Counted from the first letter of the stretch, positions 23,298-35,820 are shown. The stretch is DNA of 64,000 nucleotides from Cycas panzhihuaensis (GCA_023213395.1 CM041465.1:212791741-212855740); one strand, 5' to 3'. Notes: generated from the letters alone by a model not told the origin. A program made the numbers and translations.

Positions 23298-23502
23298 TAA
23301 GAAAGAAATCTTTAATAATAAAGAAAGTACATTAATTATATAAGATCTCTCTCTCTCTCTCTATATATACATTAGATGTTTTGTAATTTCTTACTATATA
23401 TAAGCCATTTGTCCACCACTTATCATTATTACAAAGAAGAGGGGATGATGCATAACCATTATTAACCTCTAACATAATGTCCTAGATAAAACATTATCTT
23501 TA
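23298..23502 (-). repeat. 5' LTR of copia element D
   Basis: 205 bp pairing with 18251-18454. It includes a (CT)n tract at about 23346-23362 where the partner has CTCTCTTTATA, a local slippage change. Confidence 0.82.
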
Positions 23503-23739
23503 ATAATATATCTATAGATGGAAACCCATTAATTTCTTTACCAAATTAGCATTTAACTCTTAATATCTTCTTTCCAAACCTATGGGAAAATATCATGGGC
23601 CTCACACATGGTTTTGAGCAAACACATAGGCCATAAGCCACCTTCAATAGTTTATAAATAACTCTTCTATTCCCATGGAAGGAGTGGATAATTTTGTAAT
23701 GGAGTGTTACTAAAATTTACTCTTGTCTTTCATCATAAT

Positions 23740-23755
23740 TTATGACCTTAAGTGA
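23740..23755. repeat. Left target-site duplication of the LINE (decayed)
   Basis: TTATGACCTTAAGTGA here and TTGTGACCTTGAGTTA at 30138-30153: 13 of 16 bases agree. The right copy starts exactly after the poly(A) tail, as expected from target-primed reverse transcription. Confidence 0.7.
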
Positions 23756-24339
23756 TGGAGTGAGTTGTGACTGTGGAATGATTGCTAGGGTTTATGGAGA
23801 ATGAGTGGCGGCACACAGAAAGAACAGGACACTATGGCATCCTTCAAATGATGCAGGCACGGTCGCCTGATCCATGCCTAATGGCTCCGTTGGGGCTCTA
23901 TATCCCTACGACTAGACTATGATGGCTGGAAGAATGCCTGCGAAGGAAAATGGGCCATGTTTAGGGTTAAACATGCCATGAACGAGCTGCAAAGGTGATG
24001 AAGGGAGAGGCACTCACTACTCGTAGGCTAGGGTTCTCCCAGTGGTGCATGGAGACCTTAAGTTCAGATTATTGAGCCATCCTACAAGAGGAACAGGCTA
24101 CCGTGATAAGCTTGATGAAACGGTGGAAAGACTGGCTACGAAGGGAAAGATAGACAGTGTAGGAAAGGCTCTACATGGTGACGGAGGACGCCTAGAGAAA
24201 AACTTGTACAACAGCTCCCAGGCCTGCTATAAAATAAAGAGATTACTTGTGGCTAAGATGTTTTTAATGCCAAGAGCTAGGGTATGTTCCTACTTCCCTT
24301 GTTTGGGGTTTTTTAATTGCATTTTATAATTTCTTAAAT

Positions 24340-25260
24340 ATGGAAAAGGACCATAATCCTTAAAATCAGAATCAAAACCCCAACCTGTCACCAGGGAGAT
24401 CCTACCATGATGTTTTGAAAACAAATGAGGAGGAAACATTTGACTTAATACCAGTGATTGAGGATAATAAGGTTAGATTGAAAATCCCCTAGGCTCTAGT
24501 GGAGAAAACCGAGAAACTTTGGGAGAATTGCCTTGTTGGCAGATTCTCAAGACCTAGACCAAGTCTGGAAACTATTAGGATCTGGACGAGGACTAAATGG
24601 AAAATGGTGGGTAGCATGGAAGTAATAGCCATGCCTAAGGGCTGCGCGCTATTCAAATTTTCTTCTTATGAAGATATGTCCAGCATTCTGTTAAGGGCCC
24701 CATGGATGTTCAATAGGAAAGTCATGTCTCTCGAGAAATGGCATAGGAACTTTGATCCCTCTATTCCCAAAATCAAACAAGCCCCTATATGGATCCAACT
24801 CCCAGGCCTTCCCTTATACCATTGGAACCCCGAAGTATTTAAAGGTATAGTAAAAGTGGTGGGTCCTCTTTTAGCAATAGATTCTGCGACAAAGAACATG
24901 AGCAGACTCATAAATGCTAGAATTTGTGCTTTGATCTAGATTGATAAATCCCTCCTAGATGACATATGGATGGACATGATGGAAGGGAGCTGGGTACAGC
25001 CATTGATCTATGAGATGGAGCATTTTAGATGTTCCACCTACAAAAACTTGGGGCATTTGCCCCAAAAGTGCCCAAGGGTACATCTCTCAAAGGATGAGAA
25101 AATAGAGGGACCCTCATAACCAAATCCCCAGGAAAAGAAGGAGAAGGAAAAAGGGATGGTACTAGAACATCTAGGCCAAATGGAGGAAGTTGAGACCCCT
25201 CACTTGAACCTAGGTTTTGACCCCAATGAGGAGGACTCACTCCTAGAGGAAGGTGAGTAA
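24340..25260 (+). pseudogene. LINE ORF1 (DUF4283-like, with zinc knuckle)
   Basis: The ATG at 24340 is in frame with the long conserved piece and is preferred over the ATG at 24499, because SYHDVLKTNEEETFDLIPVI and VRLKIP, typical of the N-terminus of plant LINE ORF1, lie between them. A stop follows 6 codons later and another precedes ALVEKTEKLW. DUF4283-like core: LVGRFSRPRPSLETIRIW, GCALFKFSSYEDMSSIL, APWMFNRKVMSLEKW, APIWIQLPGLPLYHWNPEVF. A zf-CCHC_4-like knuckle near 25020-25075 reads RCSTYKNLGHLPQKC, with the second Cys replaced by Tyr. ORF1 proteins of this type bind RNA (family knowledge). An acidic tail ends at about 25260. Confidence 0.88.
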
Positions 25261-25775
25261 GTAGCATAGGTACTTATGGCCCAAGGGAGTCGGCTGACGA
25301 GGATTGTACAGGGGTCCTTACCCCTGCTGTGGCTACCTCTATGGCCCAGACTACCCTACCCGAGCCACAGAGGATGGAGGATAAAGAGGTCGTACAAGGG
25401 TTGGGTTTACGCCCCCTACTTACAAAGGACCCCTCCGCAGATGTTGAAGATGAGATAGCGAAAGAATCTGCAAACTAGGGGCAGTTGGCTGGGGTTGAGG
25501 AGTTGGTGATGCCCATATTAGAGGACCTAGGGATGTTAGGTCCATACCCCTTACCACAACCAATTATGTCCCAAAAGAAGCAGCCGGATGTGGGAGTCGA
25601 GAAGAAGGTAGGGAGGCCACCTTTGAAACTATAAAGAGAGAAAGAAACGGCTGCCCAGGTAGATCAAGGTAGCTAGAAAACTTTAAAGGAAGTTTTCCTA
25701 GAAGGCCCTATTCTTAGATCCAGAATTGAAGGTAGAGAGCCTCCAAAAGGTGAACCTACTAAAGTTTGGAAGTAA
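25261..25775 (+). other. Region between LINE ORF1 and ORF2
   Basis: About 500 bp of GC-richer DNA with stop-interrupted frames rich in E, P, K and L, probably the poorly conserved ORF1 C-terminal linker. No domain is recognised. Confidence 0.5.
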
Positions 25776-26660
25776 AGAAAGAAAAGATAAAATTAATATC
25801 GTGGAATATTAGGGGACTCAATGCCCCTTCAAAATAAAGAATTATTAGGGATATGAGGAATAGATATCACCCAGACCTGATGTTCTTGCAGGAAACCAAA
25901 CTAAGTAAGGAGAACAGTCCAAGGGTTAGGAACAAAATTTGGAAGAACATCGAAGGTATTGAGATCGACTATGCCCAAGGAGTTGGGAGGCTTAATGGTA
26001 TTATGGAATCTATCGACATGGTCGGGAGAAATTTTTTTGGTAGAGGATTCCTTTATTTTGGTATGGTTAACAAATAAAAGCAACAACATCACATGGTTAG
26101 CCACAAATATTTATGTCCCAAATATTCAAGAGGCCAGGAAGAGGCTTTGGGACAGATTATTGGAGACCCATAGGGACTGTCGATGGCCATGGATGCTGGT
26201 GGGGGACTTCAACTCGGTGTTGTCTCCAGCGAATAAGAGAGGTGACACTGGTAGATGGACAACCAGCATGGGCAAGTTCAGCAACTTCCTACAACAAGGG
26301 GGTCTGGAGAATGTTAAGCTCAAGGGTGCTTCTTTTACCTGGTCTAACAAGCGCTTGGGGGATGACTTAATTTAAATTAAATTGGATAGGGTGCTAGTCA
26401 ATTATGATTAGATGAGGTACTTCAATGAGTTCACCCTTGAGGCATTGCCAAGGATTAGCTCTGACCATTTCCCCCTCCTGCTTCAAATTTTGGATCTGGG
26501 TAAATTCATTGGGTCACCCTTAAGGTTTGAATTAATGTGGCTTCGACACCCTGATCTTCAGAAGAGGATTGAGGAATGGTGGGGAATTCAAATTAAAGGC
26601 CATGTAATGTATAGATTCTCAAAGAAACTGGATTGGGTTAAAAGATAAGTTAAGGTATGG
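25776..26660 (+). pseudogene. LINE ORF2 endonuclease domain
   Basis: APE-like endonuclease, which nicks target DNA to prime reverse transcription. The frame starts KLISWNIRGLNAPSK (one stop), then HPDLMFLQETKLS (catalytic Glu), WMLVGDFNSVLSPANKRGDT (Asp/Asn pair), LENVKLKGASFTWSN and PRISSDHFPLLL (Asp-His pair). The key catalytic residues remain, but stops and frameshifts (near 25959-26077, 26370, 26410) break it. Confidence 0.92.
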
Positions 26661-28300
26661 AACAAGGATGTATTCCAAAATATATATGAGCAGAAGGATA
26701 AAACTATCTGTGAACTAAAAGAAATAGAGGACAGGATTGAATGGATGGGCAGATCCCCAAAGCTAGATAAGATAGAGAAGGAGCTAGTTGAGACTCTGGA
26801 AGAGATTCTCACCAGAGAGGAAATCCATTGGAGACAAAAATCCAAGGCTCTATGGCTAGCTGAAGGAGATAGAAACACTAAATTTTTTCATATGACCATA
26901 GTCAAACATAGAGCGAGCAATAGAATTACTAGTCTTGAAAAGGAAGATGGCTCAGTAGTAAGTTCATCAAAGGGTATGAAGGAGTTGGCTAGTGAATATT
27001 TAAAGGACTTATTCACTGAGCCGTAGGATGGGGACATGGATAGAAGGAAGGAATTCCTAAACAATATCCCCAGTTTGATGAATGAAGCTTAAAATGATCA
27101 GCTGACAACTCTGTTCACCCTGGAGGAAGTCAATGTGGCTCTCTTTGGCATGAAAAAAGATAAAGCTCTAGGCCTCGATGGATGCCCACTGGGATTTTTT
27201 CAAGAGTTTTGGGACATTATTAAAGGAGATCTTATGGAAGCTTTGCATGAGTTTTATGTAAACAAAAAGATTCTACAGGAATGGCAAACTACATTCCTCG
27301 TTCTCATCCCTAAAAAAGGAGGGAAAAGGATGGAAGAGTTTCACCCCATCAGTCTCTGTAATGTTAAATACAAGATTATAACTAAGGTCTTGGTCAACAG
27401 ACTAAAGAGAATTATGCCAAACATCATCTCCCATAATCAAGATGGTTTCCTTTGGGGTAGACAGATTTATGACAGTTATATTGTAGTCCATGAAATAATT
27501 CACTTAGCCGTAGAAAGGAAGGAGCCTGCGATGCTCATCAAGATTGACCTCATGAAGGCCTTCAATAGGGTCTCCTGGGAGTGCTTTCTAGATTGTCTAG
27601 AGCATTTGGCTTTGGAGAACTTTGGCAGTCATGGATAAAGCTATGTATTGGCAACCCATAATTCTCAGTTATTATCAATGGTTCATCTTCCAGCTTTTTT
27701 CCTGGCTTTAGGGGGTTGAGACAGGGTGATCCCCTCTCTCCCTTCCTATACATCACGATGGCTGAGTTGTTGAGTAGAACCCTAAAGTCCGTTAGGAGGC
27801 AAGGGATTCTAAATGGCATTAAATTGATATCTGGGATGGATAATGTGGCCCACCATCAATTTGTGGGCAATAATATTTTCTTAAGAAAGGCTGTTGTAAG
27901 AGAGGCATCCAGATTTAAAGAGATCTTGGGGTACTTCGAAAAGGCCATGAACTAGAAGATAAGTCTGAAGAAGAGTAATGTCTTTTTTATAAATACCCCG
28001 GGCCGTATCCAAGGTAGGATTAGCAGAATTCTAGAGATGGATATCAAAAAGCTTCCCACAATTTACCTCAGCTTGCCTCTCTTTGTTCGAAAGATGACCA
28101 AAGATATGTGGAACCCCCTTATTGATAGGATGCAAAGGAAGTTAGCGGGCTAGAAAGGTGCCCTCTTAAGCTTAGTAGGAAAACTCCAGCTAGTTGCTTC
28201 TACGCTTCAGAGCATCCCAGGTTTTTAGATGTCCATCTTTAGGGTTCTGCTAGGATCTTAGACACTATTGAATCCATCCAGAAGAGATTCCCTTAGTCTG
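26661..28300 (+). pseudogene. LINE ORF2 reverse transcriptase domain, active site lost
   Basis: The linker WRQKSKALWLAEGDRNTKFF (about 26830-26890) leads into RT: DKALGLDGCPLGFFQEFW, FLVLIPKKGG, FHPISLCNVKYKIITKVLVN, NQDGFLWGRQIYDSYIVVHE, LIKIDLMKAFNRVSW (usual KAFD/KAYD has Asn), LRQGDPLSPFLYITMAELLS. The box that should read FADD reads FVGN at 27860-27871, so both catalytic Asp residues are lost. Confidence 0.93.
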
Positions 28301-29250
28301 GGACAGAAAGCAAGGATAGGATTCATCTGGTGAGTTGGAGTAAAGTCTATACTCTGAAATGGGCCAATGGCCTCAATCTAAGAAGGCTTTCTCCCTTCAA
28401 TGTCACTCTTAGGGCAAAGCTGGGCTGGTGATTACTCAAAGGTGGAGAGAGACTATGGGAGAAGATCCTATCAAGAAAATATATTCAAGGGGGCTCTCTT
28501 ATAGATAACAATGCTTCACCGGTTGGTTCAACCATCTAGAGGAGCATCCTTAAAGCATGGAAAGCTATCAGGGATGGCCTAAAATGGAGATTGAGAGATG
28601 GAAACTCCATAAGATTTTGGGAGGATATGTGGTATTGCAATAAGGCTCTAAAGGAATACCTAGACCTAGAGCCTATCATGGGTCCTTGTGTCAGGCATTA
28701 TGGCAAACATGTAAAAGATTATTAGACGGGGAGTGAAAGAAACAGGGATTGGAGGAATTTTGAGGAAATATAGGGGGAAAGAAGATTGCAGGAGGGTCTT
28801 AACAAGATCAAAAGGATTCTAGGTAAGAGTTACATCCCTAGAATGCCTTCGCCAGATTTGATTGTGTGGCCATTGAGTTCATCTGGGGAGTACACTGTTC
28901 AATAGGGTTACCACTACTTATGCCTAAAAAGAGGGGACCAGAGAAACCCAATATTAGAAGGTGTTTGGAGGCTCCATCTCATCCTTAAGATAGATCTCTT
29001 CTAGTGGACTTGTCTTATGAATAAAATACTCACTGTAGATAACCTCAAAAAGAGAGGCTTTTAACTGGCCAACAGATGTATTCTATGTTGCAAAGGAGAG
29101 GAATCCATGGACCATATCTTCCTTGAGTGTCCTTTCACAAGGGAAGTATAGAGGATGCTGCTTGAGAAATTGGAGGTGTGTTAGACATTCTTGGAAAAGA
29201 TAGTTGACCTTTGGCTTGCTTGGAAAAGCCCATTTAAAAGTAGAATTCTA
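28301..29250 (+). pseudogene. LINE ORF2 zf-RVT region
   Basis: After the thumb-like region (KWANGLNLRRLSPFNVTLRA; a patch with RSILKAWKAI), the zf-RVT domain lies at about 28960-29160: VWRLHLILKIDLFWWTCLMN, LTVDNLKKRGF and RCILCCKGEESMDHIFLECP keep the Cys/His pattern of plant LINE ORF2. In-frame stops occur every 30-60 codons. Confidence 0.88.
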
Positions 29251-29499
29251 AGCTACATCTGGAAGAGTGCACTTCTGATACTGGTGTGGAACATTTGAAA
29301 AGAGAGGAACCGAAGGATTTTCCAGGGGAATCAGAGGGACCAGATAGCCACCTTCAATAGAATCTATATGGACATGAGAGAAAATGTTAGAAACATTAAA
29401 GAGAAGCACACAACCCTGGCAGAGAATAGGATTTTGCTTAAATGGGGCATAGAGCCTGAATTTGTGGCAGTAAAGCCCAAATGTAGTAGTTAGATGCGT

Positions 29500-29979
29500 C
29501 CGGAGGGGCCTTGGATCAAAATCAACTTCAATGGGGCAACAAAAGAGAACCCTGAAGAAGCCGGGGGAGGGGAAATTTATAGGGACAATAAAGGTACCTG
29601 CATTTAGGCCTTTGTGGATTACTACGAGCACCAAATGAACCACTATGCAGAAATGCACGCTATGCTCAAAGCCCTAGACTTAGCTCTCGAAGGGGACATT
29701 CAGCGACTAGTAATTGAGGGGGATTTAGAGGTAGTTTTAAACATGCTAAAAGGTGTGGCTGTCCCGGATTGGAGATTCCAGCCCATAATCAATGATGCCA
29801 AGGAGATTATTAAGGGATTGGCAAATGTCTATATAAGGCACACCTTAAGAGAAGGTAATAAAGCAATTGATTTTTTGGCAAACTATGGGGTGAGGTACAA
29901 GAAGGGTCAAGTGTGGAGGTGTGATTTTCCTAGAGACCTTACGGTTCTGGTAGAGAAGGATATAGTCTGTAGTAGCTAG
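29500..29979 (+). pseudogene. LINE ORF2 RNase H domain (RVT_3 type)
   Basis: GPWIKINFNGATKENPEEAG, a stop at about 29606, then an open frame to TAG 29977-29979. EMHAMLKALDLALEGDIQRL and VIEGDLEVVLNMLKG have the Glu and Asp of plant RNase H. IYIRHTLREGNK-type sequence (YIRHTLREGNKAIDFLANYG) carries the conserved His near its end. In the first motif, usually NxDGA, the Asp is Asn (NFNGA). Plant LINEs with this extra RNase H are a known lineage. Confidence 0.92.
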
Positions 29980-30126
29980 CCGCGGGGCTTGTCTTGGCAA
30001 ACTAATTCTCTTGCCTAAACCGTGGGGTTGTCACAATTAACCCTGATTTGGTAACTCATAGCTCTCTGATGTAATAGGTTATGGGATCTTGTTTCAAACC
30101 CACTATAAATTCAATTTTATTTTATC

Positions 30127-30137
30127 AAAAAAAAAAA
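30127..30137 (+). other. LINE poly(A) tail
   Basis: Eleven A after TTTTATTTTATC. The remnant LINE ending at 40045 ends similarly (TTTTACCTATCAAAG, then A-rich), suggesting a shared 3'-end signal. Confidence 0.85.
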
Positions 30138-30153
30138 TTGTGACCTTGAGTTA
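30138..30153. repeat. Right target-site duplication of the LINE (decayed)
   Basis: See the left copy at 23740-23755. Confidence 0.7.
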
Positions 30154-33100
30154 CTTATTCAAGAGCCATTTTGGAGTTAACTGATGTTGTTATTAAGCTA
30201 TGGATAATTAGGACCCTAGAACGTTGAGCCACTGACTTACAATTATGGAAATTCTATAGTGATTTCCATGTGTGGTGCACAACTTTGACCATTTATTTTG
30301 ACTCTAACCTTCTTCTCATTTGTTTGATGTTTTATTTACTTACTTTTATTTGATCATTCTTTATTTATTCTTCATCTTACTTCTTTAACTATTTAGTTTT
30401 ACATAAAGCTACCTATGAGGGTTTAAAGGAGTCTTTCAAATTACTTGAACCTTATTTATGGTGGTGATTCACCATATTAAGGCATTTTGGTTACTAAACT
30501 TTGCATGGAATAATTTCAAGATTTCAATTTTCTAGTTTACTTTTAATATTAGTAAATATTATGCTACTTTTATTCTTGGCTAACTCAATGGATTGATGAG
30601 TGTTTTATAAACTGTTTTAGTTACAAGTAGTAAACAAAAAGTGACTTGGAGTTTTAAGCCATATTCTTATAGATTGAAACTAGATATAGGGAAAGGGAAG
30701 TATGTCTGCTTGGATTTAGGTCTTGATATCTCTATACATGTTTGAAATTAATTTCTAAATCATTTTTAGAAGATTTAATTTAATCTATAATTTTTCTTTT
30801 CAAATATAATTTAATCTAGCAAGTAGAAATATTATCATATTTTCCTTATATTTCATTAATGACTAATAGGTGCTTTTAGTAACCCCTTTTATCTCAGATG
30901 GAAAAAAATAAAAGTAAGAAATAAAAAAGCAAGACCAAGATGCATGAGTGTGTTAAAAGGTGTCATCTTTAATCTTTTTTGTTTTGTCATTTTATGATTA
31001 AAATCATACCAAAAGAAAAATAGAGTAAAACTTATTTTATGTTTTATTTTACTTTGAAAATGAAATTGTAATCATTTCATTTATTTCCCATCTTTCCATT
31101 TCTAAAAGCTAAGAAAAACACCTTGATTGCTTATGCATACATATCTTTATATGTTTTTTCCCCTCTTCTTTCACTTTTAGTTTAATTAACTCATAAAAAT
31201 TGAAAAAGATAAATGCATCAAGTCATTAGAGATTGTATTTGCTTAGAAGATCCACATTGGAAGAAGGATTAAATATGTAATTATGAGTTCATAAACTTGT
31301 AAGTTATAAGTCCTTACATTTAGTCATGATTTCATGTTATGTGCATTTTAAAATAAAAATGCATATTAGATTCATTTGACATTTGTATCTTTGCTCTTTA
31401 GTCTTTTTAGGTTAGGGTCTCATCCATCTAGAGGAGGGATCAATTAATAAGAAGTTGGGATTCACCTCCAACTACCATGTTGATTTTACACTCGAGGTTT
31501 AGGTTTGTTCTTGTTGTGCTTTTAGTGATTTTATAGTGAATAATTATCTCAACTATGTGAAGTCAAGAGAGTGGAATGAGAACCATTTATGTCATTAAGA
31601 GTGGTTTCTTCTCTCCTCATTTACTTCTAAGAAGTTAAGATAGATTGGAATTAGATGCAAACATCCCCAGGCTTCCCACACTCATGGGTGGGATGTTGTC
31701 AGGTGAGAGAATCCCTATGGGTTGACTTGTTGTCCATTTTTTATAGTGTTCTTCTTGTTAGTCCTCCCATTTTTTTAGATTTAGTTAACATATATGTATG
31801 ATTAGTTAGTTGGGTTAGTTGAGATCCTGTGTTGGGTTCATAAGATCTCAATAGTATTTAGGGCACTTATATCTTAGAAACACTCCAAATATTTAAGACT
31901 TATTCTAGGGTGTTATTTTCTCTTTTCGAGGTGATCTAATTAGCCATGCTTTATCTTTCTCTTTTGTTTTGATTATTTGCTTCTACATTAGGGATATTAA
32001 TTGCTTAGCTAAGTTGTTAATATTACTTATATTATCTGTGTCCACTACCTCCTTTTTCTTTTCAGAATACAAACATCCTTTCTTCTTCACATTCTACATC
32101 TATGCATTCACATTCTTTAAGCTCCCTTCTCTAGCTTAGGCATTTTACCTTAGGCCCTGAGTCAAGTCATGCTCACCATGACCCTCTCCTATAGGCCACA
32201 TATCTATTGACTATGTTAGGGACTTTCTAGTGTGAGTCACTTCTCTTTTCATTGACTTCTTCTCTCATTCCATCATAGGTATTTACCTTATGGCATTCCT
32301 CCAAATAGGATGCTTTACAGATCTCAAGTATCACTCACTTGTCCATGTTGAGTTAGTGTCATATGTTTGTGCCTTTAATTTAGACCTTATTATATCTTCT
32401 TTGATACATGGGATGTTGCCTTTCTTATACCTTAATTTTCTTAGAGGTTGTGAGGAATTCCTCCCCTAGATCCTTTTGAGTCCATTCCATTTTGCTATAA
32501 GCCCATTGAGCCTAGTGTCATGGTGGAGTAATTGGAACCTTCTTAGAGTTTCTTAAAACTCATTCTCACTCTAATAGGAGGCTTACCTCTATATGGTCAC
32601 GTTTATGATTCTCAAAATTTTTTATTAGATAAAATAGAGAGAGATTGCTAGTTACATGTTGTCAACCTAGGTAATAAAAATCTAATTAGCTCTCCATCTC
32701 ATGCCATAGGAACCACTCACTAGAGAATGTCCCATCTCCTTATGAGACTATCCCATATACCCTTGAGTTTTCAACTTGATCCTATCATCTTAATCAATGC
32801 TAGTTGACTATTGCCTACTACTTCATATGAAATGGATCTACCTCCATAAACACAACCCATCCCTACTTTGAAGAAGTCCTTTGAGGGAGTTTCTAATTTA
32901 AGATCTTATTTCTAGGGAGCTTCATCGAGTCTAATCCTAACCCCTTCTTAGGAAACCCATCTCTTTAGGAATAACAACTTTTGATTCTTGTCCATACCCT
33001 AGCCCAAAGTAAGGGAAACCTCTTATGTAGCCCCTCATATCTCCTTTGTTACAACATCCATGTCCGTCCTTAGTTCTCATATTCTTAAACTAATTCCTCC

Positions 33101-33969
33101 ATCACATTCCACTACTTTAACTCAACCAAGAGTTGGACTTTCTTTCTCTACAACCTAATCTACTATCAACTAGATAAATTTGGCTATCACTTAGATAGTC
33201 TATCCACATCCTTAGGCTTTTGTCACCTAGGGCATTCCAGGGGTTGTTCTAAAACCCAAACATGCCATAACCCAACCTACTCCATCTCCTTTAGTTCCAC
33301 TTGGTTATATGCTTTAATCATGAGAACCCATTGAAACCCAATTGAATATATTTTATTATGTTGATCTGCAACATCCATATGGGGTCACTCCTCTATCTAA
33401 ATTTATATATGGGCATAACCTACTTCCTCGTCCTTAGCCTTATAACACCCCTCTACACATTGGAGCACTTATTAAGATACAATCGGGTTAATTTGTATAA
33501 CTATTTAATAGAATTCCACCTTCCACTAGTTTTCTAGTTCCACCTATCTAGTCAACCTAGCATACCCAATTCATTTAGCCTAACCAAATGTAATAATTCT
33601 AGTCATACCCTAACCCTATAAACCAAAGGAATTCTTGTGTAAGAAAGAATCCCACATCCTTCTTAGATAGCCCACAATCCATGGGAAACTCCTACTTAAA
33701 TCACCTAACCTTTGTAACTACCTCTTATTTAGGTATATCCTTACAAATGTCTAGGTATGGGGGACTAACACCCCATGTAATAATTCCAAACCTATTGGGG
33801 GCATCCCTTATCTAGTCCCATCTATTTTAACCCCTTTGTGATAGATATATCAACATAAGTCACCCCTTATAGTATCATCTCAACTTATCCACCTTGTTAA
33901 CCCCATCTAAGAGTCACCTATCCCCTAACCCAACCTAGTGTATCTTTATTCATGGACTATTGAAGTAAT
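30154..33969. other. Unrecognised stretch, possibly the 5' part of the following gypsy element
   Basis: 30154-31150 is AT-rich. From about 31900 the plus strand becomes markedly pyrimidine-rich (CCT, CTC, TTC runs) up to the gag homology at 34020. This could be the leader and poorly conserved N-terminal gag of the gypsy element, but I found no LTR pair or clear PBS. No RNA gene or host exon is seen. Confidence 0.35.
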
Positions 33970-34019
33970 CCTCTTTTGATTGATGTGCCTAGGACCAGTC
34001 TTACACCCCATCCTTATGA

Positions 34020-34500
34020 GGTTCAAAATTTTAAAGGAACCTCTAACAAAGAGCTAAAAGAGAATGCCAAGGCCATTACCTTGGCATGCATTAATTTTTG
34101 GCCTTACAACCACATCATGATGAAGATGCTTCTATAATCACTTAATAAGGATGCCCTTAAGTGGTTCTATAGGCAATCATCCTATTCTACACATACCTTC
34201 TAATAACTAATTAACACATTTGTTAATTATTTTGATGTGTCATAACCTTTTAAGAGTAGAGACAAAGCTCAACTTTCCCTAATATAAGTACCTAACAAGC
34301 TTAATAAAGATTTTATTTTATAGTTTCACAATCTACTTTACTATTCTAAGGCCACACTACTTGATGGGTAAATGATGGATATCTTTGTTAATTCTCTTCA
34401 CTCATAGGTCTATGTGGAAGTGCTCAATATAGACACTACCACTTACGATAGTGTAATCACTAAATGTTTTACCTTAGAATCCATTGAGATATAGTTAGGT
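34020..34500 (+). pseudogene. gag: gypsy gag remnant
   Basis: The frame reads FKGTSNKELKENAKAITLAC, then DALKWFYRQSS, LINTFVNYFDVS, SRDKAQLSLI, NKLNKDFIL, FVNSLHS and YDSVITKCFTLESIE: the Retrotrans_gag pattern (ALxWF...FxxxF...L..L.Q...E....Y..R.F). At least six stops interrupt it. Confidence 0.75.
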
Positions 34501-35199
34501 ATAAAAAAGCTAGCCAAGCTTACCTGTAGATGCAAGATGTAAAATCCACTTAAATACCCTAAACCTTAGACTAGAACCCTAAACAAAACCATGCATATCT
34601 TCACCTTTGTTATTCATCTTTTGATCATTTTGTAAGAGACCTTAAACTCTAAGTAGGCCCTACTAAGAAGGAAAACCACCCACCATAAGGTCTAAGAGAC
34701 TTTTGTTTAGTATATTAAATGATCTAATGCACCCCCCCTTCCCTCTAAAGGGACAATAAAGTGGGAATCGCACCTTATCAAAGGAAGTGGTGTTCATTTC
34801 ACTAGAGTAGCTTCCATGAGAATGTCTATTACTAGTCATAACACCCTAAACTTGCCTCTTTATGAGGGCCTTTATACTAATCAATATTGAAACTATACCT
34901 AAAGCAATCAATCCATAATGATACCTTCCCTAAGCATGATTACAAACAGTCATAAGATCAAAAGGGAAAAGGGAGAGCCCAATTACCTAAACCAAAATCT
35001 CCTAAATAGTCTACCAACCCCAAATAGTAGCCAAGTCTATTGATTAATAAGTTAAAGGTATAAAATATCTGGAAGTAAAGGAGACCACCTAGCATTATAA
35101 TATAAAGGGAAAACATGCCATCTATATGATGGAGGGCTCCTATTCTTTTACCATAACTTAAGCTAAAGATATAAAAGGAATTAAAGGTGCTTTGTCCTT

Positions 35200-35820
35200 A
35201 AAGCCTACACCTACAAAAGTTGTTGGGTTGTTGAAAACCATTGTAGTTTAGTTAAGACATTATGACATGATGAGAGCTCTCTCCCAACCTACAAGTAAAG
35301 GAAGACCCTTCTTTATTATTAAAGATATTTAGTTTATTTTGGTAGGGATGTCTATGATAGATGTCCTTAGAAGTTATCTTGATCAAAGATATTTTCTCTT
35401 AGATGCCCTAAAACTAAAGGATGTTAATTCAATTTATGAAAATCCTTTAGGTAAACCCATCATCATAATCAACTTGAAGGAACCTCCCTCTCTCAAAGAG
35501 AGAGTTCATAAATTACTCTCCCCTTTTTTTTTTATCATTATAGAAGCCCTTGATTATATTCTTTAGTAGGATTTTCTATTAATTCTATGCCATTGGTACC
35601 CTTGAACCTATCCCCTAGAAGTATTAACAATACAATAACACTCTCAAATCTCCCATGGGGATAATTATCATCCTATTGATGCTAAAAGATGAGACCCTCA
35701 CTCACAAAGGTCACTATCCTTGACACTAACATGGACTATGATTTACTTCTAGGAATGACATGGCTACACCAAATGGGCTATTTATTCCTCCCTCTAGGGT
35801 AGCTTAAGTTGGTCCATGAT
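35200..35820 (+). pseudogene. pol: gypsy aspartic protease remnant
   Basis: The open piece at 35339-35566 has VGMSMIDVLRSYLDQ where gypsy proteases of this branch have a D-G/S-S/T-A active-site loop, so the catalytic Asp is lost. Downstream, in another frame, LDTNMDYDLLLGMTWLHQMG (about 35720-35780) matches the C-terminal part of the domain (YxxILGRxWLH). Confidence 0.6.

Larger units (their letters stand above)
18251..23502 (-). mobile_element. Old Ty1/copia element D (5.25 kb), minus strand
   Basis: LTRs of about 205 bp at 18251-18454 (3') and 23298-23502 (5') enclose a PBS-like site (23287-23297), gag, protease, integrase, RT and RNase H in copia order on the minus strand. Every frame is full of stops. 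LTRs differ at roughly one position in eight. The LTRs seem to begin and end with TA rather than TG...CA. I could not identify a target-site duplication. Confidence 0.88.
23756..30137 (+). mobile_element. Full-length but dead plant LINE (6.4 kb)
   Basis: Order: about 580 bp 5' UTR, ORF1 (24340-25260), ORF2 with endonuclease, RT, zf-RVT and RNase H (25776-29979), a short 3' UTR, and a tail of 11 A at 30127-30137. A decayed 16-bp target-site duplication flanks it, so the 5' end seems complete, which is uncommon for LINEs. Both ORFs contain many in-frame stops, mostly TAG/TAA where CAG, CAA or TGG would be expected. The composition (GC-richer, few TA runs) differs from the surroundings. Confidence 0.93.
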
